Part shown: one piece after another, positions 33,249-41,014 of the stretch | How positions within the stretch are numbered: position 1 is the first letter of the stretch | Layout: every line of letters starts with the position of its first letter | Program-made: the position numbers and the translations under genes | Origin: Thermovenabulum sp049723235 | GTDB lineage: Bacteria > Bacillota > Thermosediminibacteria > Thermosediminibacterales > Thermosediminibacteraceae | Assembly (NCBI RefSeq): GCF_049723235.1 | Contig: NZ_JBNARB010000004.1 | Location: 87,523-151,522, forward strand | Direction of reading: 5' to 3' | Length of the DNA stretch: 64,000 nucleotides | The notes under the pieces: generated by a model | Seen by the model: the letters and a program-made list of their open reading frames with translations, nothing else | What the model was told of the DNA's origin: nothing | Database searches by the model: none

Positions 33249-34598
33249 GTGAGAAAATATTTGCCGTGGGCGGCAGGAATTTTTTTGGCACTACTTTTTT
33301 TAGCCGTATTTTTTATAATGCAGGGCAGGGTAACCGAGGCTCAAAATTTGCTGGAGGCAAGTTACCAAAAGGGTTTTTTTAATTTGCTGGATCAGGTAAA
33401 TAATTTAAATTTACTTTTATCTAAAAGCATGGTAACTTCATCAAACCAGCAGAGAATCGTAACTTTTTTAAGCATCTGGCACCAGGCGGAAAGTGCAAGA
33501 GAAAGCATAGCCTCCCTCCCGCTGGGCAACAGGGATTTGACTTATACTCAAAAATATTTCGCGCAAATGGGGGATTTTGCGTATTCACTGGCCAAAAAAT
33601 CATTAAACGGGATAAAGATAAAGAAGGAAGAATGGGACAAAGTACAAAAGTTCAGGGATACCGTACAGGAACTGAACAAAAAACTCAGGGAATTACAGGA
33701 TGATGTAGCAAAAGGCAGGATTAATTGGGAAGGCAAGAGGTTTTCCCTTGGAATCAGCAAGGATTTAACTTCGGGAATGGCGGATAAAATTCTAAAATTG
33801 GATCAAAAATTAAAGGAAGAAGCACCATCGATAACCTATGACGGACCTTTTTCGGATCATGTGGAAAATATAGTTCCAAAAGGTTTAACCGGGGGAATGA
33901 TAAACAGCGATGAGGCGATAAAAATTGCGGGTAATTTCATTGACAATCCTCAAAATATAAAATACCAGATATCTTTGTATGGAACCGCTAAAGGTAACAT
34001 ACCGGCATATTCTTTGAGCTTTGCCCAGCCGGGACAAAATAGCCCTGCAATTTTAATGGATGTAAGCCAGAAGGGCGGGCATGTAATTTGGTTTCTAAAT
34101 ACAAGAGAAATAGGGGCTTCAAAGCTCACCGTTCAGGATGCGGTAAATAAAGGCAGGGCTTTTTTGGAGAAAAGAGGATTTAAAGATTTTGAGGCAACGG
34201 GTTCCCTGATGGAAGATGGGACATGTGTAATTACCTTTGTAAAAAAACAGGGGGATGTTATTGTTTACCCTGATTTTATTAAAATTGAAATTGCTTTAGA
34301 TAACGGCGAAGTGGTGGGATATGATGCCATCGGATATTATACAAATCATATGCAAAGAGTCATTCCCGCACCAAAACTTGGCAAAAATGATGTATTAAAA
34401 AGGGTAAGTCCCCGATTAAACGTTACCAGGATAAGAAAGGTAATTATCCCAGACCCCTCTCTAAAAGAAAAGTTCTGCTATGAAGTGGATGCAAAACTGG
34501 GTAATGACAGGTACTTTATTTATATCAACGCTTTAGATGGAACCGAAGAACAGATTTTGAAGGTAGTAGAAACCGAAAAAGGAACAATGACCATGTAG
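33249..34598 (+). CDS. ypeB: YpeB germination protein
   Basis: A 449-residue protein with one N-terminal membrane helix, a long helical N-terminal domain and C-terminal PepSY-type repeats (e.g. DEAIKIAGNFIDNPQNIKY; TVQDAVNKGRAFLEKRGF). YpeB is needed for localisation and stability of SleB in the spore. The spacing of 13 nt to sleB supports an operon. GTG start after AAGGAGTG. Confidence 0.92.
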   Translation: MRKYLPWAAGIFLALLFLAVFFIMQGRVTEAQNLLEASYQKGFFNLLDQVNNLNLLLSKSMVTSSNQQRIVTFLSIWHQAESARESIASLPLGNRDLTYTQKYFAQMGDFAYSLAKKSLNGIKIKKEEWDKVQKFRDTVQELNKKLRELQDDVAKGRINWEGKRFSLGISKDLTSGMADKILKLDQKLKEEAPSITYDGPFSDHVENIVPKGLTGGMINSDEAIKIAGNFIDNPQNIKYQISLYGTAKGNIPAYSLSFAQPGQNSPAILMDVSQKGGHVIWFLNTREIGASKLTVQDAVNKGRAFLEKRGFKDFEATGSLMEDGTCVITFVKKQGDVIVYPDFIKIEIALDNGEVVGYDAIGYYTNHMQRVIPAPKLGKNDVLKRVSPRLNVTRIRKVIIPDPSLKEKFCYEVDAKLGNDRYFIYINALDGTEEQILKVVETEKGTMTM

Positions 34599-34664
34599 AA
34601 AAAGTAAATTATTTAATATTAAAAGAATAAAATAGAAAAGAGAACTTTTGAGGGGGGTCCTATA

Positions 34665-34904
34665 GTGAAGGAAAATGATAAGTATAATCTTTTATATCTG
34701 CTCCTGCTTTCTAACATTATGGGAATAAGCGCTTTTTTCACTAAAATTACTGTTGGTAAAGATAATGTTTATAGAGAAAATTTAAAGGAAAAAGAAGAAA
34801 GAAGGGAAAGTGAGCAAAAAATAATTAATTTGGAGGAAAAAAAAGAGGAATTATTGGAAAGAAAACAGGAAAAATTAAAACCCCTTGTATGGAGATTTCC
34901 TTAA
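34665..34904 (+). CDS. Hypothetical coiled-coil protein (79 aa)
   Basis: A 79-residue protein starting GTG after GAGGGGGGTCC. A hydrophobic N-terminal segment (NLLYLLLLSNIMGISAFF) is followed by a highly charged coiled coil (ENLKEKEERRESEQKIINLE...ELLERKQEK). It may be a membrane-tethered small protein. No homology recognised. It lies between ypeB and the rplU promoter. Confidence 0.55.
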   Translation: MKENDKYNLLYLLLLSNIMGISAFFTKITVGKDNVYRENLKEKEERRESEQKIINLEEKKEELLERKQEKLKPLVWRFP

Positions 34905-34945
34905 ACAAGGATTGCGGAAGAAGCGAGCGGGGTTTAAAGGGGAAG

Positions 34946-34974
34946 TTGACAAAGGGCAAAAAAGTTGCTAAAAT
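34946..34974 (+). promoter_or_regulatory. Sigma-A promoter of rplU operon
   Basis: TTGACA (34946-34951), 17 nt, TAAAAT (34969-34974). Transcription would start near 34981, just upstream of the L21 leader structure. Confidence 0.78.
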
Positions 34975-34981
34975 ATGAACG

Positions 34982-35055
34982 TGGTTTTTCTGCGCCGGCC
35001 ACCGCACGGGGCGGGTTCTAAAATTTTACCTGGCTCCGGCGAGAGTTTAAGGAGG
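34982..35055 (+). ncRNA. Ribosomal protein L21 leader
   Basis: The 5' UTR before rplU is strikingly GC-rich compared with its surroundings and can form a stem GCCGG (near 34994) / CCGGC (near 35035) enclosing CACCGCACGGGGCGGG, followed by the AAGGAGGAGG ribosome binding site. Position and character fit the L21 leader family of Firmicutes, thought to mediate autoregulation by L21. Exact boundaries are approximate. Confidence 0.6.
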
Positions 35056-35065
35056 AGGATGAAAA

Positions 35066-35377
35066 ATGTACGCAATATTAGAGACCGGCGGCAAACAATA
35101 TAAGGTCTGTGAGGGCGACGTTATTCGTGTTGAAAAATTAAATTTTGCCGAGGGAGAAACTGTAGAATTTGATAAGGTTTTGGCTATTTCAAAGGAAGAA
35201 GGACTTGTTGTTGGGAGGCCGTTTGTAGAAAACGCTAAGGTAAAGGCTACCGTATTAAAGCATGGTAAGGGCGAAAAAATAATTGTCTTTAAGTATAAGC
35301 CCAAGAAAAATTATCGAAAAAAGAAGGGACATCGCCAGCCTTTTACTGAAGTAAAGATTGAAAAAATAGAATTTTAA
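35066..35377 (+). CDS. rplU: Ribosomal protein bL21
   Basis: Codes for 103 residues: begins MYAILETGGKQYKVCEGDVI and carries the basic KYKPKKNYRKKKGHRQPFT stretch and ends VKIEKIEF, all typical of bL21. A large-subunit 23S rRNA-binding protein. First gene of rplU-prp-rpmA. Confidence 0.97.
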   Translation: MYAILETGGKQYKVCEGDVIRVEKLNFAEGETVEFDKVLAISKEEGLVVGRPFVENAKVKATVLKHGKGEKIIVFKYKPKKNYRKKKGHRQPFTEVKIEKIEF

Positions 35378-35381
35378 TGTC

Positions 35382-35720
35382 ATGGTAGATATAACTGTTT
35401 GGAAGGATTTAAAGGGGAATATCACGGGGCTGGAAATCAAAGGCCATGCAGGTTATGCTGATTACGGCAGCGATATAGTTTGTGCTGCGGTTTCTGCATT
35501 GGCCGAAACTGCAATACTTGGTATAAAAAAAATTGCAGTAGTTAATGCAAATACGGTAAAAAAGGAAGGTCTTGTCAGAATAGAGATTCCTGAGGTCATG
35601 CCTGAAGAAAATAGATACAGGGTTAATATTATACTAAGGACAATAACGGTTGGGCTTGAAGATATAGCAAAAACGTATCCCGAATATGTAAGACTCGTTT
35701 GCAAGGAGGAGAATTTGTAA
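35382..35720 (+). CDS. prp: Prp, ribosomal-processing cysteine protease
   Basis: A 112-residue YsxB/Prp family protein. Catalytic His22 (GHAGYADYG) and Cys34 (DIVCAAVSAL) stand at the positions reported for Staphylococcus Prp. It lies between rplU and rpmA and would remove the N-terminal extension of L27 encoded next door. The ATG is 4 nt after the rplU stop. Confidence 0.94.
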   Translation: MVDITVWKDLKGNITGLEIKGHAGYADYGSDIVCAAVSALAETAILGIKKIAVVNANTVKKEGLVRIEIPEVMPEENRYRVNIILRTITVGLEDIAKTYPEYVRLVCKEENL

Positions 35721-35733
35721 GGAGGTGTTTTAA

Positions 35734-36018
35734 GTGAACCTGCAATTATTTGCTCATAAAAAGGGTGTAGGTAGTACAAGGAACGGTAGAGACAGCGAAT
35801 CAAAAAGACTTGGGGTAAAGAGATTTGATGGACAATTTGTCACTGCAGGCAGCGTTCTTGTAAGGCAGCGCGGGACAAAAATTTATCCAGGAGAAAATGC
35901 TGGACTTGGAAGAGATTACACCATATTTGCCAAGATCGATGGTTATGTAAAATTTGAGACAAAAGGAAAAGACAAAAAAGTTGTGAATGTTTACCCGGAA
36001 CTTCAGCTCCTCGGCTAA
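35734..36018 (+). CDS. rpmA: Ribosomal protein bL27 with cleavable N-terminal extension
   Basis: Codes for 94 residues. Mature L27 begins around HKKGVGSTRNGRDSESKRLG; ahead of it is MNLQLFA, the Firmicute-type extension removed by Prp. It starts with GTG after AAGGAGGTG. L27's N terminus reaches the peptidyl transferase centre, so cleavage is needed for function. The stop codon lies in the loop of a terminator. Confidence 0.97.
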   Translation: MNLQLFAHKKGVGSTRNGRDSESKRLGVKRFDGQFVTAGSVLVRQRGTKIYPGENAGLGRDYTIFAKIDGYVKFETKGKDKKVVNVYPELQLLG

Positions 36019-36034
36019 GAGGAGCTTTATTTTT
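36005..36034 (+). terminator. Terminator overlapping rpmA stop
   Basis: AGCTCCTC-GGCTAA-GAGGAGCT followed by TTATTTTTT; the rpmA TAA is in the loop. Confidence 0.82.
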
Positions 36035-36133
36035 TATGTACTTTGTGGTAAATTATATAAAGAAACATATAGGAAATTTAAGGAATAAAGGTGCTTTTTC
36101 TGCAGGTTATAATATCATGAAGGGAAGATATTC

Positions 36134-36628
36134 TTGAATATTTTTACGTTCTGCGTAAACCTTTTGATGATTTCTATTTTTTTATTCTTATTGTTTTTAT
36201 ATTATAAAGAAAAGAAATTCTATAGACAGCTAATAGACAAGCTTATTTTTTTGCTTAGAATAGTAAAGCACGATTTAAATAATGATTTACAATTAATTTA
36301 CGGTTACGCGCAATTAAGTAAACCTCAAAAAATAATCGATTATATTAATTACTGTAAAGAAAATTATAATTTTATTAGCAATTTAAAAATGGTCAGGGAT
36401 GTGCGCCTCCTCGATTGTTTGCTGGATACGTATTTTTTGGCTCAAAAAAACAGGGTCAGTATTTCCCTGGAAATAATTGAAGAAATGTATAAGGGTAAAT
36501 TGGATAAAAAAGTTTTTGAAGAAATAAAAAGCCGTGTCCAGCAAATTATTAATAACAAGGAATTGGACGAGGATCTGAGAATTATCGTAACAATTCGAAA
36601 AGGAAATATCGGCATAAGAGAGGAATGA
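36134..36628 (+). CDS. Spo0B-like sensor-kinase alpha-hairpin protein
   Basis: A 164-residue protein with an N-terminal hydrophobic helix (VNLLMISIFLFLLFLYY) and a SpoOB-type dimerisation hairpin with the phospho-acceptor candidate His46 in RIVKHDLNNDLQ. The remaining part is short and shows no ATPase motifs. Its place between rpmA and obg is that of spo0B in Bacillus, the phosphotransferase to Spo0A. The membrane helix is unlike Bacillus Spo0B, so function in the phosphorelay is likely but not certain. TTG start after GAAGGGAAG. Confidence 0.7.
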   Translation: MNIFTFCVNLLMISIFLFLLFLYYKEKKFYRQLIDKLIFLLRIVKHDLNNDLQLIYGYAQLSKPQKIIDYINYCKENYNFISNLKMVRDVRLLDCLLDTYFLAQKNRVSISLEIIEEMYKGKLDKKVFEEIKSRVQQIINNKELDEDLRIIVTIRKGNIGIREE

Positions 36629-36668
36629 AAAGGGAAAAATTTAAAAAAATACTTATAGGGTGGTTAGC

Positions 36669-37946
36669 ATGTTTGTGGATGTGGCAAAAATATACGTAAA
36701 AGGTGGAGATGGTGGCAACGGGGCAGTAGCTTTTAGAAGAGAAAAATATGTACCAAGAGGGGGTCCCAGCGGGGGGGATGGAGGTAAAGGAGGGGATGTG
36801 ATCTTAGAGGTGGATCCAAACCTTTCAACCTTACAGGACTTTAAATATAAAGTTCATTATAAGGCGGAAAAAGGGGAACACGGTCAGGGATCCAATAAAG
36901 CCGGAAAAAACGGTGAAGACCTTATAATAAAAGTACCTCCCGGAACCATAGTAAAAGATGCCCAAACCTCTGAGATACTGGCGGATCTGGTGGAGCCTTA
37001 TCAGAGGTTTATTGTTGCAAAAGGGGGACGAGGCGGTAGGGGGAACGCCCGCTTTGTATCGTCGGTTAATCAGGCTCCGGATTTTGCAGAAAAAGGAGAA
37101 CCCGGTGAAGAAAAATGGATCCTTTTGGAATTAAAGCTTTTAGCAGATGTGGGCTTGATTGGATTCCCCAATGTGGGAAAGTCTACTCTACTTTCCAGAA
37201 TTACGGCTGCAAAACCCAAGATTGCCGACTACCCTTTCACTACCCTTACGCCGAACCTTGGCGTCGTAGATATGGGTCCAGAGGGGAAAAGCTTTGTGGT
37301 TGCTGATATACCTGGTCTTATAGAAGGTGCTCATGAAGGGTTAGGACTGGGACATGAATTTTTACGCCATATTGAAAGGACAAAATTACTTGTCCATGTC
37401 CTTGACGGTTCCGGTTTTGAAATAGATCCAATAGAGGGCTTTTATAAGATTAACGAGGAATTAAAGAACTTTAGCATAAAACTTATAGAAAAACCGCAAA
37501 TTGTAGCTGTAAATAAGATGGATTTAGAGGAATCCCGGGAAAATTTTCCTAAAATATTGGAAAGGCTTTCAAAAGAAGGATATGAAGTTATTCCCATTTC
37601 AGGAGCCACCGGATTTGGTATTAAGGACTTAATAAATAGGATTGTGGAGTATTTAGAAAAGAGTGTAAAAGATAACGATAAATATAATATCGAAGAAGGA
37701 GTAAAAAAATACACTTATAAAAAAGAGGATGAAATATCAGTAGAAAAAGGCGGTAACGTATTTTATGTAAAGGGAAAGGTCGTAGAAAGATTGGTAGCAA
37801 TGACCGATTTAGAAAATGAGTCCGCTGTTAAGAGGTTGCAAAGGGCTTTTAAGAAAATGGGGATTGACGATATGCTGAAACAAAAAGGCATAAAAGAAGG
37901 GGATATTGTAAAAATTGGGGATGCGGAATTTTACTTTTTTGAATAA
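36669..37946 (+). CDS. obg: Obg/CgtA GTPase
   Basis: A 425-residue GTPase in three parts: glycine-rich Obg fold (MFVDVAKIYVKGGDGGNG), G domain with GFPNVGKST, DIPGLIEGAHEG and NKMD, and C-terminal OCT domain. It acts in 50S assembly and stress signalling. ATG 36669 follows GGGTGG by 5 nt and matches family starts; GTG 36660 is rejected. Confidence 0.96.
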   Translation: MFVDVAKIYVKGGDGGNGAVAFRREKYVPRGGPSGGDGGKGGDVILEVDPNLSTLQDFKYKVHYKAEKGEHGQGSNKAGKNGEDLIIKVPPGTIVKDAQTSEILADLVEPYQRFIVAKGGRGGRGNARFVSSVNQAPDFAEKGEPGEEKWILLELKLLADVGLIGFPNVGKSTLLSRITAAKPKIADYPFTTLTPNLGVVDMGPEGKSFVVADIPGLIEGAHEGLGLGHEFLRHIERTKLLVHVLDGSGFEIDPIEGFYKINEELKNFSIKLIEKPQIVAVNKMDLEESRENFPKILERLSKEGYEVIPISGATGFGIKDLINRIVEYLEKSVKDNDKYNIEEGVKKYTYKKEDEISVEKGGNVFYVKGKVVERLVAMTDLENESAVKRLQRAFKKMGIDDMLKQKGIKEGDIVKIGDAEFYFFE

Positions 37947-37963
37947 TTGTGGGAGGGAACATT

Positions 37964-38575
37964 TTGACTAAAAAGAAAATTGGGCTTATGGGAGGCACCT
38001 TCGATCCCATTCATTACGGTCACCTGGTAGCTGCCGAGGAAGCAAGGACAAATTTTGATCTTTCAAAAGTAATATTTATACCTGCAGGAAATCCTCCTCA
38101 TAAAAAGGATTATCCCGTTACCGATGCAGAGCACCGATACATTATGACTGCCCTTGCTGTGAACAGTAATCCTTTTTTTGAAGTTTCGCGGGTAGAAATA
38201 GATAGAGAAGGTTATACGTATACGGTAGATACGCTTAAATGGTTCAAGGAAAAATATAAAGATGCGGTGGAAATTTTTTTTATTTCGGGAGCTGATGCTA
38301 TCTTAGATATACTTACCTGGAAAAAGGTAGAGGAAGTAATGAATTATTGCACCTTCATAGCCGCTACCAGGCCGGGATACACCAGCGAACAGTTGGAACG
38401 AAAGGTAAAGGAAGTCAAGGAGATTTACGGAAAGGATATCTTTGTTTTAAAAGTAACCGGAATGGCCATTTCTTCCACAGAGATAAGAAAAAAGGTTAAA
38501 AACGGTCAATCTATAAAATACCTGGTACCGGAGGCTGTGGAATATTATATTTTAAAGAATAACCTTTACAGGTGA
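37964..38575 (+). CDS. nadD: Nicotinate-nucleotide adenylyltransferase
   Basis: A 203-residue NadD with nucleotidyltransferase motifs GGTFDPIHYGHL (res ~9-20), and ISSTEIR near the C terminus, plus FIPAGNPPHKK. It makes deamido-NAD in NAD synthesis. TTG 37964 after GGGAGGG is favoured; the upstream GTG 37949 is before that site. Follows obg, precedes yqeK, the standard order. Confidence 0.94.
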   Translation: MTKKKIGLMGGTFDPIHYGHLVAAEEARTNFDLSKVIFIPAGNPPHKKDYPVTDAEHRYIMTALAVNSNPFFEVSRVEIDREGYTYTVDTLKWFKEKYKDAVEIFFISGADAILDILTWKKVEEVMNYCTFIAATRPGYTSEQLERKVKEVKEIYGKDIFVLKVTGMAISSTEIRKKVKNGQSIKYLVPEAVEYYILKNNLYR

Positions 38576-38582
38576 GTTGCCT

Positions 38583-39173
38583 ATGCAATTAGATTTAGAT
38601 TTATATAAACGTGTATTGAAAAAAGAATTATCCGAAGAACGATATCTTCATTCCATTGGAGTAATGGGGACTGCAATAAACCTTGCAAGAAAGTATGGGG
38701 TTTCGGAATATAAAGCGGCAATTGCAGGGTTGCTCCATGACTGCGCTAAAGATATACCTGAAGAGGAACAGTTGAAATTAGCCATTGAGTTTGGTATACT
38801 TTTAGATGAAATTACGTATTTTGAAAGGGTTTTGCTGCACGGTCCAGTAGGTGCGAAATTAGCTGAAATAAAATTTGGTATTAAGGACAAAGAAATATTA
38901 AAGGCTATCGAAATTCATACTACCGGCGATGAAAATATGACATTACTTGATAAAATTATATACATTGCCGATTATATAGAACCCGGCAGAAATTTCCCCG
39001 GAGTGGAGGATATCAGGAATAAAACTTATGAGGATTTGGATGAAGGGGTCTTGATGGGTTTAAATTCGACCATAGTGTACGTATTGAAAAAAAATTCACT
39101 TCTTCATCCAAGGACAATAGCTGCACGAAATATGCTATTAAAAAACCGGAGGAACAAGAGGGGAGAAAAATGA
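38583..39173 (+). CDS. yqeK: YqeK HD-domain Ap4A hydrolase
   Basis: A 196-residue HD-domain protein: H in RYLHSIGV, HD in GLLHDCAKD, H in EIHTTGD and D in IYIADYIEPGR. YqeK family members hydrolyse diadenosine tetraphosphate symmetrically. ATG 38583 after ACAGGTGAG is preferred over TTG 38577. Overlaps the LCP gene by 4 nt. Confidence 0.92.
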   Translation: MQLDLDLYKRVLKKELSEERYLHSIGVMGTAINLARKYGVSEYKAAIAGLLHDCAKDIPEEEQLKLAIEFGILLDEITYFERVLLHGPVGAKLAEIKFGIKDKEILKAIEIHTTGDENMTLLDKIIYIADYIEPGRNFPGVEDIRNKTYEDLDEGVLMGLNSTIVYVLKKNSLLHPRTIAARNMLLKNRRNKRGEK

Positions 39174-40348
39174 AAAGGTATTTTAAGGTGTTTATAGCGA
39201 TTATTTTATTTTTTGCGCTTTCATTTGGAAGCGGTTTTTATTTTACTTATAGAAATTTATTGAGCAATCAAAATACTGATGGGGAACAGGATTCTGTTTT
39301 ACAAGAGGCTGAAAAAAATGGCCATGTAAATATTTTGCTTTTGGGACTTGATGCAGGTACCATCGGTGCCGATGAAAAGCACAATAGATACCGTTCCGAC
39401 ACCATGATGCTTTTTAGTCTGGATTTAAAGGAGAAAAAGGTCAATGTGCTATCTATTCCGAGGGATACGAGGGTGGTTTTACCGGGGGAGGGATTCCAGA
39501 AGATAAATGCAGCTATGGCCTTTGGAGGTCCTGACCTTGCTGTGGATGTGGTAAGCAAATTACTCAATGTCCCCGTGCATTATTACGTTACGGTAAATTA
39601 TGAAGGTTTTAAAAAAATCGTCGATGCTATTGGCGGAGTTGAAATAGAAATTGATCGGAGAATGAAATATGATGATAATGCGGGGAACCTTCATATAGAT
39701 CTTAAACCGGGACTACAGGTACTGGATGGGGAAAAAGCCGAACAATTTGTAAGGTTCAGACATTACCCGGAGGGAGACATAGCAAGGGTAAGAGCGCAGC
39801 AAAAATTCCTCAAGGCTACTGCAAAAGCCTTACTCCAACCCGCCAATATACTGAAAATACCCAAGCTAATTCAGATTGTACAGGAAAATGTGAAAACCGA
39901 TATCAGCCCTGTAAACCTTGTTAAACTGGCTAATTTTGCAAGGCAATTAAAGGAAGAAGATGTGGAAACTTATACCCTTCCCGGTACCGGGCAGTATATA
40001 GGAGGAGTAAGTTACTTTATACCTGAAGAGGAGAAAGTTAAGGAGTTGGTAAATGCTATATTTTACGATAAAAATGGAATAAAAGTAGCAGTTTTAAACG
40101 GAAGTGGATATTCGGGGGTTGCCAACGAGATTGCAAAGAAATTGGAATCTATGGGATTTACCGTGGTAAAAGTTGCCAACGCGGATAGTTTCGACTATGA
40201 CACTACCACCGTTTTATACCCCAAAGAAAAGCCCGAGTATGCAAAGGAAATATCAAAAGTATTGAATAATCCAATATTGAAAGAAGATGAAAATAGTAAC
40301 GACGATGTAGCTACGATTATTCTGGGAAAAGATATAAAGAATAATTAG
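39170..40348 (+). CDS. LytR-CpsA-Psr (LCP) family ligase with LytR_C domain
   Basis: A 392-residue protein: N-terminal membrane helix, LCP domain (LLLGLDAG, RSDTMMLFSLD, VNVLSIPRDTRV, conserved Arg in FRHYPEGDIARVRAQQ), and a C-terminal LytR_C domain (VAVLNGSGYSGVANEIAKKL). LCP enzymes attach anionic glycopolymers to peptidoglycan outside the membrane. It is coupled to yqeK (ATGA). Confidence 0.92.
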   Translation: MKRYFKVFIAIILFFALSFGSGFYFTYRNLLSNQNTDGEQDSVLQEAEKNGHVNILLLGLDAGTIGADEKHNRYRSDTMMLFSLDLKEKKVNVLSIPRDTRVVLPGEGFQKINAAMAFGGPDLAVDVVSKLLNVPVHYYVTVNYEGFKKIVDAIGGVEIEIDRRMKYDDNAGNLHIDLKPGLQVLDGEKAEQFVRFRHYPEGDIARVRAQQKFLKATAKALLQPANILKIPKLIQIVQENVKTDISPVNLVKLANFARQLKEEDVETYTLPGTGQYIGGVSYFIPEEEKVKELVNAIFYDKNGIKVAVLNGSGYSGVANEIAKKLESMGFTVVKVANADSFDYDTTTVLYPKEKPEYAKEISKVLNNPILKEDENSNDDVATIILGKDIKNN

Positions 40349-40388
40349 TGACAAACAAGAAAATTACGTTTGGAGGGAAAAAATAAAA

Positions 40389-40766
40389 ATGACTTTTGTT
40401 CCCGAACAGCTTGCACAAAAGGCAGCAAAAATCCTTGATGAAAAAAAAGCAAGGGATGTCGTTATTCTGGATATCAGTAGATTAACCGTACTGGCTGATT
40501 ATTTTGTAATTGCTACGGGTTCTAATGCTATACATGTGAGAGCTTTAGCGGATGAAGTGGAAGAAAAGCTTTCAGAGAGCGGTATATTTCCTAAGGGTAT
40601 AGAAGGTTACAATGAAGCAAGATGGATACTATTAGATTACGGAGATGTTATCATTCATATTTTCAACGGTCCGGATAGAGAATATTATGATTTAGAGAGA
40701 TTGTGGGCGGATGCGATTACCATTAATGTTGACAGCAGAAAGGATTTAACATATAATATTAGCTAA
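40389..40766 (+). CDS. rsfS: Ribosomal silencing factor RsfS
   Basis: A 125-residue Iojap/RsfS protein: ADYFVIATGSNAIHVRALAD, WILLDYGDVIIHIFN and FYDLERLW-type end (here YYDLERLWADA). It binds L14 and blocks 50S-30S joining under starvation. Usual neighbour after yqeK/LCP. A promoter for the leuS leader lies in its 3' end. Confidence 0.95.
   Translation: MTFVPEQLAQKAAKILDEKKARDVVILDISRLTVLADYFVIATGSNAIHVRALADEVEEKLSESGIFPKGIEGYNEARWILLDYGDVIIHIFNGPDREYYDLERLWADAITINVDSRKDLTYNIS
40729..40757 (+). promoter_or_regulatory. Consensus sigma-A promoter for the leuS T-box
   Basis: TTGACA (40729-40734), 17 nt, TATAAT (40752-40757), a perfect consensus promoter embedded in the last codons of rsfS. 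It places the start near 40764, just before the T-box leader. Confidence 0.82.
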
Positions 40767-40787
40767 AAAATAATCGTGTATTTTTCC

Positions 40788-40979
40788 GACAAGGAGTAGT
40801 AAAGGAAGCTTTCTCTTACAGAGACCGGAGGTGGGTGAGATTCCGGAGAGGAAGTCCTTGAACTCGCCTTGTCTTAACTGCCGGCAGGCGTTAAAATGCA
40901 AAGAGCGGGCTTTTGCCAATTAGGGTGGTACCGCGAGGAAAAGGCTTCTCGCCCCTAAAAGAGGGAGGAGCCTTTTTTT
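40788..40979 (+). ncRNA. T-box leader (leucine)
   Basis: Stem I base GACAAGG (40788-40794) / CCTTGTC (40867-40873); specifier loop GAACTCGCC with codon CTC (Leu) at 40863-40865; canonical T-box AGGGTGGTACCGCG at 40922-40935; terminator hairpin 40941-40979 ending in a T run. Uncharged tRNA-Leu would pair with specifier and T-box and allow read-through into leuS. Confidence 0.95.
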
Positions 40980-41014
40980 ATATGTTTAAGAAAGACAGAA
41001 AAAGGAGGTTTATT

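Noticed and set aside
40913..41014. N-terminal extension of leuS
   Set aside because: It lies in the T-box and terminator and lacks a ribosome binding site; ATG 41015 has AAAGGAGG.
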